From: Lycocorax pyrrhopterus obiensis
Taxonomy: Eukaryota > Chordata > Aves > Passeriformes > Paradisaeidae
Reading direction: 5' to 3'
DNA length: 64,000 nucleotides
NCBI GenBank assembly: GCA_014706295.1
Contig: JACSVZ010000009.1
Location: forward strand, 37,823,768 to 37,887,767
Shown here: piece by piece, positions 1 through 11,399 of the stretch
How the letters are laid out: each line of letters opens with the position of its first letter
Position numbering within the stretch: position 1 is the first letter of the stretch
The notes under the pieces: model-generated
Told to the model about the DNA's origin: nothing
Seen by the model: only the letters and a program-made list of their open reading frames with translations
The model's database searches: none
Made by a program: the position numbers and the translations under genes

Positions 1-129
1 TCAGGTGGATGTGATGGGCTCAGGAGCCTTTTCCAGGCAGAATTTTGTGTTTCCAGTTGAGAAGGACCAATATATATGCCTCAACATATGTCACAAAAGA
101 GGTGAAGAAAATTCTTACCAAAAACTGTG

Positions 130-900
130 CTGCCCTGTGCCCAGAGAAGCTTCACCCGGCAGCGGGTCAGGGCGGAGATCAGACTGCGAGCAGCTCCCTC
201 CCCCGCCTCCGCTCCCCTCACGCACAGCTTGCCGGGGAAGGCGAGTACCCGGATGCCCGCGAAAAAAGCCCGCCAAAAACGGGCCCGCGAAGCCGAGCTG
301 AGGGACGAGTTTGGGGGCACAGACAAACAGCCAGCCGCAGCACCACGAGGGCTGCCTTGTCTTTTAGCTTTGGGTCGCTTGAAGGGTCAGCTTGGCCCCT
401 TCTGCTCTCGCCTTCGCGCCCTCTTTCCTGTGGTCCTGTCTCCCTGCTTCGCCCTGCTGTGCCAATTCCGGGAACTGGCTTGTCGCCGTGAGGATCTCGT
501 GCCCGCAGCCGCCGCCCGCACCCAGCTCGTAGCCACGGTCCGCAGCTGCCGCCTGCACCCAGGTTCCAGCCGCCGCCGTGTTCCCCGTGTTGCCCGCGGC
601 ACCGAGCCCGGAGCACAACCCCGCGGCCCCCAGCCCGCAGCCGCCGCCCCGCAGCCACCGCGCCCCGGCGCTGAGGGACCGCAGCTGCTCCGGGAGCGCG
701 CCTGCAACCACAGCAGCCTGTTCGCCGCCGATGGAAGGGACTCGCAGCCCGCTGCTCTTTAAAAATCGCGCCTGTAGCCTCAGTCAGCCTGTTCGCCGCC
801 GATGGAAGGGACTCCCAGCCTGCTGCTTTTGAAAAGTCGCGCCCAGCCTGCCCTTGCAGCTACAGCTCCGCAGTTTGCAACACGCGCGCTCCGTCTGCCA
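130..900. other. CpG-rich stretch of unknown nature
   Basis: CG dinucleotides and GCCGCC/CCGCAG triplet-like runs are dense, so open frames occur on both strands without any recognisable protein. It could be a CpG island of a gene outside the window or the interior of the retroelement suggested at 1022-1429. I do not recognise it. Confidence 0.4.
698..843. repeat. 71-bp direct repeat, two copies
   Basis: cagcctgttcgccgccgatg followed by gaagggactc begins at 714 and again at 785. The copies continue through a TTTAAAAATCGCGCC / TTTGAAAAGTCGCGCC end. They differ at a few bases, so the duplication is not recent. Confidence 0.8.
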
Positions 901-1021
901 AACCGATGCTGACAGAGAGCCGGGGTTCTGTGGTAATGCTGTCCCCACCTTCTGTTTCTTTCCCCCTCTCTCTCTTTTTCCCTCTCTCTGCTCCTTTCTC
1001 CTGTCCCCCCCCCCCTTTTTT

Positions 1022-1429
1022 TTAATAAGAACACTAAAGTTTTGCAGTATTTGCGCAAGGGCGTGACTCTGCACACAGGATGGAGAAGTGCAAAGCCTTT
1101 ATTGCGCAGTGAAATATTCCCTAAATACCAGCACCCAACAGGATATCCCATCATATAAACAGGAAAGATGTTCACCTCAGTGTCCCCCAATCACCTGGGG
1201 TAGTGCACACACATTGCCTATTATGGTAACAGGTAAACAATACCCTGTAAGGTCACAAACTACAATTATCACATCTCATAGGCCCAGCACTGCCCACAAA
1301 CCCACAATCCTCTCTCAGCCCATCCCCGGTGACCTGGATGCACTCCCAGGGTCACCTCTGGGTCCAGGAAAGAGGCTCTCTCTGGCCCTCAGGGCCTGTC
1401 TCTCTTCCAGCACATCGTGCACCCCAACA
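1022..1429 (-). mobile_element. Possible endogenous-retrovirus LTR (solo or partial)
   Basis: Read on the minus strand, the block opens with TGTTGGGG (1429-1422), has a TATA-like TTTATATG (1152-1159) and AATAAA (1103-1098) about 50 bp later, then a T-rich end near 1022. This TATA-to-AATAAA spacing is typical of a compact LTR R region. I see no primer-binding site, no gag/pol coding sequence and no target duplication. It could be another type of repeat. Confidence 0.35.
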
Positions 1430-3110
1430 GGTTCCTTTTTTGTTGTTGTTTGTTTGGTTGGTTTTTTATTTCAATAAACAGTTTTCAGATATGATGTTGC
1501 CATGTTAGTGCTTGATTTTTCGTCAGAAAAATCTGTCAAAAGAATCCTTCCCGGCTTCTTCCCCTTTTATAGTGGAACGGGACACCAGTTCTTGGAGCTC
1601 TCGGAGCTCAGCTCAGCTCTGCTGCAGTGCCCCCAGCATCCCGTTCCATCCCTAAAATTCCAATTAAACACCTCCCTCTGCGGCTGAACTGGTGCTAAAC
1701 CTGACTTGAGGTGCATTTAAACACGTTCTGTCAGTTTCCAATGGCCATTATGGACATATTAATTATGGATTCAATTCCTAAGGTAATTCCTGGTGGCTGC
1801 AGTTCTCCAGGTGCCAGAGGTGAGTTATCCTGGGAAAGCTGTTTGCTCAGTGCGGGAGCAGCAGATCCTTGAACACTTCAAAATGGTAATTCTGGTGGTC
1901 TGGGGAAGGAAAAAACCCCTCTGCTGGAGTTTTCCCGAAGCAGAATGCCAAAATTCCCAGGTGTCTCCAGCCAGCACCGCTCAAAATTCGGGATGAAATC
2001 CTTGGCTGTACCTGTTGGAGTTTTTTATAATTTAAGGGTTATTTTTAAGTATTAAGAGTGATAAATTGGAGCTGGAAAATAGAGGAGACCGGGAATGATG
2101 TCCCAACAATTTATCATCCACCTCTGCGGGGTTTCGGATTGGTTCTAGGATGGCTCAAAGGATCCAAGCAGTTGGAGCATGAGGATGTGGATGGTGACAC
2201 CATCAAGCTGGAAAAGGAAATGGATTTCCCTTGATTTCATCTCATTTTCCAACATTTGAACATTGAGGGTCAGGGATTTTTCCTCACGCTCCCCCCCGAG
2301 GGTTTGGATAATCTCCAGTGTCCCCAGAACATTTCCCGCAGGTTCAAGGCTGGGTTTGCTCCCGTGCTTCCAGCAGGACACATCCCAGGATGTCCTTGGC
2401 ATGGGAATGGGATGATTCAGCCCAGGCTGGGGTTGATTTTTCCCTGGAAACAAAGTTCAGGGTGAGTCAGGCAGCTCCTCCCTGGCCATGCAGGAGCAGA
2501 GTTTTGCCCTTTGCCCGTGGACAACGAGAGTGGGAATGTGCAAATCCCTTGAGTTTCCCCACCAGAGCATCCCAGCCAGAGGGGTTTTATCCCAGCAACA
2601 ATGAAATCTTGGCTTCTGTTGGCTTTTTCTTCAAAACTCTCACATTTTATCCTAGAAGGCAAAAAAAAAGAGGAGAAAACAAGGTTTTTCCTCCAAGCAG
2701 TGAAACTCCAGCCCTGAGGGGTCACCCAGCAGTCCCTTTCCCTGAGAAAGTGCAGGATTTTCCCCTGTAATGTTTCCACCAAGGCTTTGTCTGGTCTGGT
2801 TTTGCCAAGTCTCAAGTGGGGAGGATTTGCTGGAGCTCTGGCATCGCTCACACTCCGCTCTGGTTCGCGTCGAGGCGCTGCTGCCAGCCCGGCAACGTTA
2901 ATCTCCCGCTCTGCGAGGGATTAGGATATTTAGGCAGGGGTGAAATAAAGAAGGAAGACAAATAAACCCCACTGAAAGGAGAAGAACAGCTCACCAGGCT
3001 CTGCTGGCTCCGAGTGAGCCCCATCCCGGTGGGATTTGGAGGAGGTGGGAATCACAGCGGGGTCGTGGACAGAGGGGGAATGGTTTTTAAGTAAAAAAAG
3101 GAGACATTTA
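1430..3110. other. Intergenic, nothing recognised
   Basis: Unique-looking sequence with short T-rich runs near 1435-1475. Open frames are short and resemble no known protein. Confidence 0.6.
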
Positions 3111-3111
3111 A

Positions 3112-3290
3112 ATGGACATTGGGAAGGAATTCTTCCCTGTGAGGGTGGGGAGGGACTGGGATGGGATTCCCAGAGAAGCCGTGGCTGCCCCATCCCTGGA
3201 ATTGTCCAAGGCCAGGTTGGACAGGGCTTGGAGCAATTTGGGATAGTGGAAGGTGTCCCTTACAGTCTCTTCCAACCCCGATGGAAAATA
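3112..3290 (+). mobile_element. CR1 LINE 3' fragment
   Basis: Shows the avian CR1 3' order: ttgggaaggaattcttccct, ccagagaagc...ggctgcccc, aaggccaggttggacagggc, gatagtggaaggtgtccctt, tcttccaaccccga. No reverse transcriptase coding part is present. Confidence 0.85.
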
Positions 3291-3813
3291 GACCCCATGG
3301 AAAAGCGAAACTCCAAAGGATCTCGATTAGAAGTGTCCATTTTATTCCTGTTCTGCTCTTCCTGCTGGGTTCTGTTTGATGGAATGATGGATACCCGTCA
3401 GAAAACAGGGAATGGGCTCCTGGCACCATCCCAGACCCACTCCTCCCTGCTCCATGTGGCTGGAATTCCTAGGGCTGCAACCAGAGGAATTCTCCGGAAA
3501 AACCCCACAGCCCATCCCCCAAAGTGATCAACCTCTGCCCCCTCCCAGGCACCAGCGATGTGTTTGTTTGTTTGCTTTGAAACTCCAATTAAAACATCGC
3601 AGGCAATTATTAATTATTCCCAAGCATTTCCTCCTGGAACGGATAAATGCCACAGAGGGAAGAGTCTTTGACTCTGCCCTTGCTGGAAGATTCCCCTTTC
3701 ATTAGGCCCGGATTAATGAGGCTGGGCTTAAAGCAGGTGTTGAGTGCAATCAGAGCAGCTTTATTAGGACAGGAATTGTGCTCAGCTCGCCTTTGCCTGC
3801 GTGCATGGCTTGG

Positions 3814-3873
3814 CTGATTAATTAATCAGAGATTGATAACAACCTTTGATAATGACCTTTGGTAACGACCTTC
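3814..3873. promoter_or_regulatory. Palindromic homeodomain-type site beside a 3 x 13 bp repeat
   Basis: CTGATTAATTAATCAG (3814-3829) is a perfect 16-bp palindrome with two TAAT cores. Just after it come three 13-bp units, GATAACAACCTTT, GATAATGACCTTT and GGTAACGACCTTC. The first junction creates CCTTTGATA, a TCF/LEF-like core. Function is inferred only from motifs. Confidence 0.35.
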
Positions 3874-4057
3874 AGCCCTGCGGCTCCCAAAGGTGATGTC
3901 ACAGGGAGCTGCATCTCCAGAGGATCAGCTCCTTCTCAGTCAGCTCTGGCAAGGAGCTCATTCCCTGGTGGAAACTGGGATTTGGGATGCAGGGGGAGAG
4001 AGGGATGGGAATATTTGTGGTTAGCAGAGGTGAACATTGAGGGTTCGATCTTTTAAA

Positions 4058-4310
4058 GGATCTTTGTAGAGGAGAAGGGAACGACCTCGAGTTGTGCCAG
4101 AGGAGGTTCAAGTGGGATATTGGGAGAAATTTCTTCGTGGAAAAGGCACAGCTGCCCAGGGCAGGGGTGGAATCCCCATCCCTGGAGGGATTTAAAAGCC
4201 TTGTAGATGTGGCACTTGGGGCAGTGGTGGCCTTGGCAGAGCTGGGAATGGTTGGACTCCATGATCCGAGAGAGTTTTTCCAACCTTAAGGATCCTGTGA
4301 CTTTTTGGGA
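4058..4310 (+). mobile_element. CR1 LINE 3' fragment (first duplicate)
   Basis: Contains aacgacctcgagttgtgcc, gaggttcaagtgggatattg, gaaatttcttcgtgga, gatttaaaagccttgtagat, tggttggactccatgatc and tttttccaaccttaaggat, the conserved landmarks of avian CR1 3' ends. Confidence 0.9.
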
Positions 4311-4404
4311 GTCACAGAATGAGGGAGGGATGGGAATATTTGTGTTTAATAGAGGTGAATATTGAGGGTTCCATCTTCCAAATTTCTAGACGCTCCACGT
4401 GTCT

Positions 4405-4612
4405 GTAAAAATGAAAATGAGGAGGAAGGGAACGGCCTCGAGTTGTGCCAGGGGAGGTTTAGGTGGGATATTGGGAGGAATTTCTTCATGGAAAGAGTTC
4501 TCCCGCCCTGGCACAGCTGCCCAGGGCAGTGGTGGAGTTTGGAATGGAATCCCCACTCCTGCAGGGATTTAAAAGCAGCACTCGGTGCCTTGTGTAAAAA
4601 GCAGGGAATTAT
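4405..4612 (+). mobile_element. CR1 LINE 3' fragment (second duplicate)
   Basis: Same landmarks as the copy at 4058 (aacggcctcgagttgtgcc, ggaggaatttcttcatgga), truncated after gatttaaaagcagcactcgg. Confidence 0.85.
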
Positions 4613-4614
4613 TT

Positions 4615-4752
4615 ATGGGATCATGGAAAGGTTTGGGTTGGGACTGTGAGGATCATCCCGTTCCACCTCCTGTCATGGCAGGGACACCTTCCACTATCCC
4701 AGTTTGCTCCCAGCCTTGTCCAGCCTGGCCTTGGACACTCCCAGCTGCACTT
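4615..4752 (-). mobile_element. CR1 LINE 3' end, opposite orientation
   Basis: Reads as a reverse-complement CR1 end: ggtttgggttgggactg, catcccgttccacctcc, ggcagggacaccttccact, ccttgtccagcctggccttg. It abuts the plus-strand CR1 just before it. Confidence 0.85.
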
Positions 4753-5164
4753 TTCTGACCGGGATGGGAGCAGCTCGGAGGGGGATCCCGGGAGTTTACT
4801 TTTCCCTCCCTATGTCAGTGCTCTTCAGGAGCTTGGGCAGGGTGGGAACCACCAAGGAAAGGTCATTTCCGAAGAAATCCTTTAAAAACCGCTTGGGTAT
4901 TTCCTGACCCACTTGTACACATAAACATCGTCAACATCCATGTCTTCCCTGCCCGGAGCATATCCATGGGGATCAGCAGGAGTTTGGAGGGTACCTGGAG
5001 GACTCCTTGCACTCCAACAGCAACAGCAGGACATTGAAAGTCTTTTTTTTAAGGAAATCTTCTTTTTTCCCTGTTTTTCCCCCTCCCAAGCCAGCTGCTG
5101 CCCATCCATCCATGGCAGGGTTCCATGGAATCAATGAGGATGATGGATGTGCCCTGGATGTGTC

Positions 5165-5285
5165 ATTCCAGCTTGGATGGGGCTTGGAGCAACCTGGGCT
5201 GGTGGAAATGTCCCTGCCTGTGGCACTGAATGACCTTGAAAGGTCCCTTCCACCCCGAACCATCCTGTGCTTCTCTGATCCTCCG
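5165..5285 (+). mobile_element. CR1 LINE 3' end
   Basis: cttggatggggcttggagca, ctggtggaaatgtccctgcc, ccttgaaaggtcccttcca and accatcctgtgcttctctga are the last 110 bp of a CR1. Confidence 0.8.
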
Positions 5286-5289
5286 TGAG

Positions 5290-7070
5290 GGGATTAAAGC
5301 CGGATCCCAGCGGGAAGGGAGATCCAAAGCCACAGCCAGGCGCTGCTGGGCCTCTTCCCAGAGCCACAGGAAACCTTCTCATGGATTTCCCCCAAATCCC
5401 GGTTCTTGGCTTGATTTTAAGCTGCAGAGCCAGGCCAGGCTCCGACCCAGGCCCAGCTCATCCCCAACAGCCAAACCCCGCTAATCCTGGCACACAGGAT
5501 TATCTTGGAATAAAGGATAAAGAAAACCTGCGTTGCCTCCTGGAGATGTGTCTGGCTGCAGGGCTGCCCCACAGGGCTGGTGGCACTGATTTTATTGTCC
5601 TGGCACACAGGAGGTGGATTCATCCCGGTTTTCCATGGCAGGAGGGCAGGAGGGATGCTCCTGTGGGCTGTGCCAGGCGGGAGCAGGCAGGGAAAATCAC
5701 CCTCTGGCATTGCTAAGGGAGGAGTTGGAAGTAAATTAAGTCTGGACCGGCTTTTTTCCCCTCACTGCCTCATCCCCTCCCGTCCCTGAAGGTCTGGAAT
5801 GACTCTGGGAGGCTGCTGGAAGCAGAGCCCCAGCTCCTCTGCTGATTTCCAACCAGATTGGGCCTGGAAAGGGGATGTTTAAGGAAAAGCACGGCTGGGG
5901 AAGGTCTGGTTTTCCCAAATGCACTCAGTGGCTGCTGCAGGGACACGGCCACACACAGCAAAGCCAGGCCTGGGGGGGCGGAGGCGCCCAGGCTGCCCCA
6001 GAAATGTTGATTTTTGTATGAACTGTGAGTAAACACAGAGATAAAAACCATCAGCACATCCCTGGGAAATGCAGCCCACCAGGAAACGCAGCCGGAGCAG
6101 CTCCTTCCTACCTGTGCTGGGGAAAAGAAGCAGAAAAACGAGCTGCAGGTCTGGTGCAAAGGGAAATGCAGCCTGCCAGGCAGAGCAGCATAAATCTGAT
6201 TTAATTTCGGCTGTTCAGGAGTTCATTTATCAGTTCAGTGATTGAACCCCGCGGTGTGGCACTCCTCACCCTCCCAGGAATATAAATAGGGATCCTGGTA
6301 GGACAATGATGTGGACAGCACCCCTTGGAGCAGGAATGGGGCTTTTCCCTGCTGTGGAGTTAAAATAAATCAGGATGAATTCCTCTAGGAGCTTCCAGAG
6401 CCAGATGCATCCTGGCCAGGCCTGTGCCTGACATCTGCCCATTAAAGTTGTGCAGAGATGCAGATCTGGAAATGTAATTACACATCTCAGCTCTAATTTC
6501 CAGCTCTCATTTAACAACTGACTTAGCAGCATCCAAACACTTGCAGTCCCATGGTTAATTCATGAGGATGCACAGCTCCAAAATCAACTCCAAATCCTCA
6601 GAGATTCCACTGATAAATTGGGAAAATTCCTAAGGCGAGTGCAGAGTGAGGGGGTGCTGCTCCAGGGGCTGAGCCTGGCTTGGAGCTGCTTTCCCAGAGA
6701 AAATTCCAGCCTGGAGATGAGCTGGTTTGGCCACCATGTCCTCATTTTAGGAGACCTGGGCTGGGAATTCCAGGAGATCCATTTCTCTGGAGATTTTAGG
6801 ATCATGAACCCAGCGAGATGTGTTTGTTTCCACCATCAAACACAAATCCTGGCTGTGCTTGGGTTCATTCCGAGGCACTCCAAGCCATGACCTAATCCTG
6901 CCTGATGGGAAACTTTGATCCCTGGGATCCAGCTCAGCTTGGGAGCAGATCCAGCTCTGGAAAAGAACCCAGAGTTGCACAGCTCTGAAGGTGGAACACC
7001 TTTATAAATCCTCCTTATCTTCTCCATCACAGGAAAAAAAGAGTTGTTTGGAGCTGTTCCTGAGGCTGCA
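5290..7070. other. Intergenic, nothing recognised
   Basis: No gene, RNA gene or tandem array seen. All open frames are short and of no known family. Confidence 0.55.
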
Positions 7071-7180
7071 TCATAGAATCCCAGAATCCCGGAGTGGTTT
7101 GGGATGGAAGGGACTAAAAGCCCATCTCATTTCTGGGCAGGGACACCTTCCGTAAACCAGCAGGGCCCAAACCCCCTCCT
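7071..7180 (-). mobile_element. CR1 LINE 3' end
   Basis: catcatagaatcccagaatc, ggtttgggatggaagggact and ctgggcagggacaccttccg match the 3' terminus of CR1 in reverse, including the ATTCTATGA terminal repeat. Confidence 0.85.
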
Positions 7181-7349
7181 GTCAGAGCCATTCATTCATT
7201 TCCTATCCAACACATCGAGGTATTTTTCCATGTTCATACATTTTCCCACAAGAACTCATCCAGCTATTTCCATTTTTCCCATTTAATGCGTTCTCCTGTT
7301 TCAAATCCCTCTCCTGTTTCAGCGCATCCTCCTATTCCAATGAACTCCC

Positions 7350-8060
7350 TCCACCTCCAGGCTCCCAGAGAGGCTTCTCCCGGAGCTCCTGCTGCACCCA
7401 GGACAAGCAGCCACCCCAATCCTGCTTTTTCCCGGATCCATCCCTGTCTGGGGACCACCCGCCCTCTCCCGCATCTGCTGCCGGTCCCACCCATCCCGGC
7501 GGGCGCTGGTGAATCTTTGGGAGCTGACTCACGGGGAAGCGCCGGCCTCATCTGCCGGGAATGTTAAACAGAGCCTTTTGAAACAAGGAATTGAAGAAAG
7601 CGACCATCTGGCCGCAGGGAAACGTGCTGTTTCCCATCCTTTCCGCTGGAAAAGGGACGCGGGGAAGGAGGCCGAGCCGTGCCGGGGCTCCCCCAGCCAA
7701 GGCGCTCCCCCAAGATTTGTCCCCAAAGCCACCCCAGCTCCGGCTGGTGGCGGGGTTGCCATGGCGACAGCCCCCGGATCAAACAATCCCGGGATATTTG
7801 ATGGGGATTAAAGCCCCGGGAGTCTGGAGAAGAGAGCCAAGAGGTGCCCCGGGAGCCGCTGGCACCTGCGCTCCGGCTGCTCCTGCCACATCCCTCCGTC
7901 CCAGCGCTGCCCCCGTTCCCGGCGGGATTCCCGGCTGCCCAGTGGGGCAGGATGAGGCTTTGCCGTCCCTTTGTGACGCCGCTCGCCCCGTGCTCCGTTT
8001 TCGGGTTAAAGCCGGGCCTTGCTTTTCCTTTTTGCTCCCGCAGCAGGAATGTAAAAGCGG
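7350..8060. other. CpG-enriched non-coding block
   Basis: CG dinucleotides are denser than in the neighbourhood. It includes GTTGCCATGGCGAC at 7755-7768, close to the RFX X-box palindrome. No supported coding region. It may be a distal CpG island or enhancer. Confidence 0.3.
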
Positions 8061-8825
8061 GAAAGAGCTGCTGGAAAATCCCAGGTGATGGATTGGGGAG
8101 CAGCCATTCCCTGGAATCAGCTTTTATCTTTCTGCTGGAATCAGGGACTGAGGAAAAGCCCCGTCTCAGCAGCTCCTAAAAACAGATCACAGAGGGAGCA
8201 GGGGAACTGGCTCTGATTTATCTCCATGCTCACCCAGCCCATCCCAAATCCCAAACCACTGCTCCGGCTCTCCCACCTCTCCTAGCAGGGACCTGCCCAA
8301 CCTGCCCTTCATTTATTTATCCCACAGGCATTCCCGGCTTCCCTGGGATGCTACAAATCCAAGGGGAAAACACCCAGAGCCGGAAATAAATGATAAAGAA
8401 ATCAGAAGGACCTTTGCAAAAGGGTTGGAAAAAGAAATCCCAGCTTTTCCTGGTGCTGCCAAGGTGCCACAAGGAGCTTGGGAAAAGCCCAGGCTGTGCT
8501 GGGAGAGGGGAAGGAGCTCCTTTTGCACAGGCTGTTAAAATTCCCAGCACACGTGCGGGATAGACTGAAGGGCTGAATTTATTCCAAAGGCTCCCTCATT
8601 CCTTGAATCCATTGGGAGCTGGCTCGGGAGACACTTTCAAGGTAGCAACAGCCAGAGAATTCAGGATAGAGGCGAATATTGTCACCTGCTTTTCCTTAGG
8701 GATGGCATTTCGGACAACCCTGCTCCCATCTCATCCCTGAGCACGCCCTGGCACAGGATCCCTCAGTGCTCCAGTGAAAAATGCAGCTGGAAAAGGTTTT
8801 TTCCAACAAATGGCACCAAAATCCC

Positions 8826-8912
8826 TTCAGGATCACAGACTGGTTGGGTTGGGAGGGACCTTAAATCTAATTCCACCCCCTGCCCTGGGCAGGGACACCT
8901 GGGTGAGGCCTG
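8826..8912 (-). mobile_element. CR1 LINE 3' end, short
   Basis: ggttgggttgggagggacct, taattccaccccctgccctg and ggcagggacacctgggtgag form a diverged reverse CR1 end. Confidence 0.75.
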
Positions 8913-9849
8913 GAAGGAGATGCCTCTGGAAAGGTGGGAGGCAGCAGTTCTCCTGGGCAAGGCAAAATCTGGGAGAAAAAATTCCCTCTGCAAGCTGCTA
9001 ATGGAAATTCAGAGGCTCTGCTTAGAGGAAAAAGGGTCCAGAAAAAAATCAACTCCTGAGCTCCTAATGCTGATCTTTTGGAGAGCTTCGTTCCTTCTTT
9101 TTTTCCTTCTTTTTTGCTCTGTCTCGCTGGAAAACCAGGAATTTCTGTGGTCTGATTCCCTCCAGAACCTTGTGTCCAGAGTCAGCTCCTGCCCCTTCCC
9201 CTCAGGAATTCAGCTGGAGGCTCCACGACTGCTCTCCAGCCTGGGGGAGCACAATGAACTGGAGAGGAGGCTTAAATCCATGAAAAAAGCTTCCCAAGCA
9301 TCCTGCAGCTCTTCCCATCCGTGCCCGAGCAGCCAGGGATCCCTTTCATCTCCCCACTGCCGAGATTTTAGGAGAATGAACCGATTCCCTGCCTTTGGAA
9401 ATCCCTGCTCAAGTGCTCTGGAGCTGCTGGGGCCTGGTGGGATAATCAGGAGAGGGATGGGCACTGCTCCCTGCTCCGGGGTGGTCCCCAGCATTCCATG
9501 GATTTCCCATGCCAGGAACTGGAAAAAAATCAGGGAGCTCTGGGGAAACGTTTGGACAGAGCTGAATTATGTCCCAGAGAAATCCTCGTGGATTTGCTGT
9601 GCTGGGAGCCTTCAGCTGGGAAATAAGGTGTTAAACTGGCAATTCCTGGGATTTCTGTGCTGCTCCTTTGCAGGGTAGGGGGAATTTCTTGTCCTTGCTC
9701 TCCTCAGGGGTGTAAATTCCAGGATTGTCACTTTTTTGGGATGCTGCAGCACCTTCCTGGGATGGATGTTTTGAATATGGAATGTATCACGTATAGAGAG
9801 AAAATCCCTTTAAAAATAAATATATAAATGATTTCCTCAGGCATTCCTT

Positions 9850-9910
9850 TGCTCCAGACCCTTCCCAAGGTCTGTTGTCCTTCTCTGGATATGCTCCAGC
9901 ACCCAAACCA
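9850..9910 (-). mobile_element. Possible CR1 internal remnant
   Basis: ctccagacccttcccaaggt and ttctctggatatgctccagc resemble the region of CR1 some 200-300 bp before its 3' end, in reverse. It is short and diverged. Confidence 0.4.
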
Positions 9911-10623
9911 GCTGGGAATTCTCCTGCTGGGCATCAAGGAGCGGGATCAGGATGGATCCCACAGAGCTCGTGCTGTGAGAGATAAAACCAGGGTTATCAT
10001 TAATCTCCTGCAGATATAAACGGCACCAATGATCCCTGCAAAGTTATCCTGAGACTTTTCCTCTTCCATTAAATTTAAAAAAAAAAAAAAGGAATTACTT
10101 TTAATATCCCTGAGTGCTGGAAATGTGAACATCTTGGAAAGGCTGGAAAGGATCCAGTCCCGGAGCACAGAAAATCTCACGCTCAAACCTCCAGCGAGGG
10201 TTTCAAAAAGGGACGGCTTGGAGCTGTAGTCATGGTGAGAAACCAAAATATACTGGGCAAAAAACTAGGAAAAGATGGGAAAAGGGGATTAAGGGCAGCC
10301 TGGATGGGAATGGTCGGAGGCTGCCGTGGAAATCTGGCGGTGGGGGAAGGCAGAGGCGCAGAGGGGGATCAAAATATGGCACGTGAGTGACCTGAGCAGC
10401 AGAAATAGGATGGAATTCATGGGGTGGGAATGTGCTGAGCGTGGGGATGGGGCACGGAGACCTGCAGGACACACGTGGGATCCATGGGAAGCAGTGGGAA
10501 AGAGCAGCTGGGGGGTAGAGCGGGGACAATTCCCAGGTAATTCCATAGGGAAGTGGAGCGGGCTTTGTTAAGAGCAGGAAAAATACTCGGAGTGGTCGAA
10601 TTTGAGGTGTTTTGTCAGGATGT

Positions 10624-11291
<668 letters not shown>

Positions 11292-11396
11292 TTTGAAGTC
11301 TGGGTTGGAAGGGACCCTAAAACTCATCCAGCTCCACGGACAGGGACACCTCCCACCATCCCAGGCTGCTCCAAGGACAGACTTTGCCCTGGTTGA
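11292..11396 (-). mobile_element. CR1 LINE 3' end abutting the purine microsatellite
   Basis: gtctgggttggaagggaccc, aactcatccagctccacgga and cagggacacctcccaccatc form a reverse CR1 end whose 3' terminus touches the microsatellite. Confidence 0.85.
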
Positions 11397-11399
11397 AAA

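Larger units (their letters stand above)
3995..4615 (+). repeat. About 325-bp tandem duplication containing CR1
   Basis: agggatgggaatatttgtg and the next 50 bp (gaggtgaa.attgagggtt) occur at about 4001 and again at 4326. Each copy is followed by a CR1 fragment. Because the shared part includes sequence that is not CR1, a duplication after insertion is the simplest reading. Confidence 0.7.

Noticed and set aside
127..762. 211-residue arginine/alanine/proline-rich frame
   Set aside because: Long frames occur on both strands because stop codons are rare in CG-rich DNA. No family resemblance.
8920..9678. 252-residue plus-strand frame
   Set aside because: No recognisable domain and no splice-site or promoter support; chance open frame next to a CR1 end.
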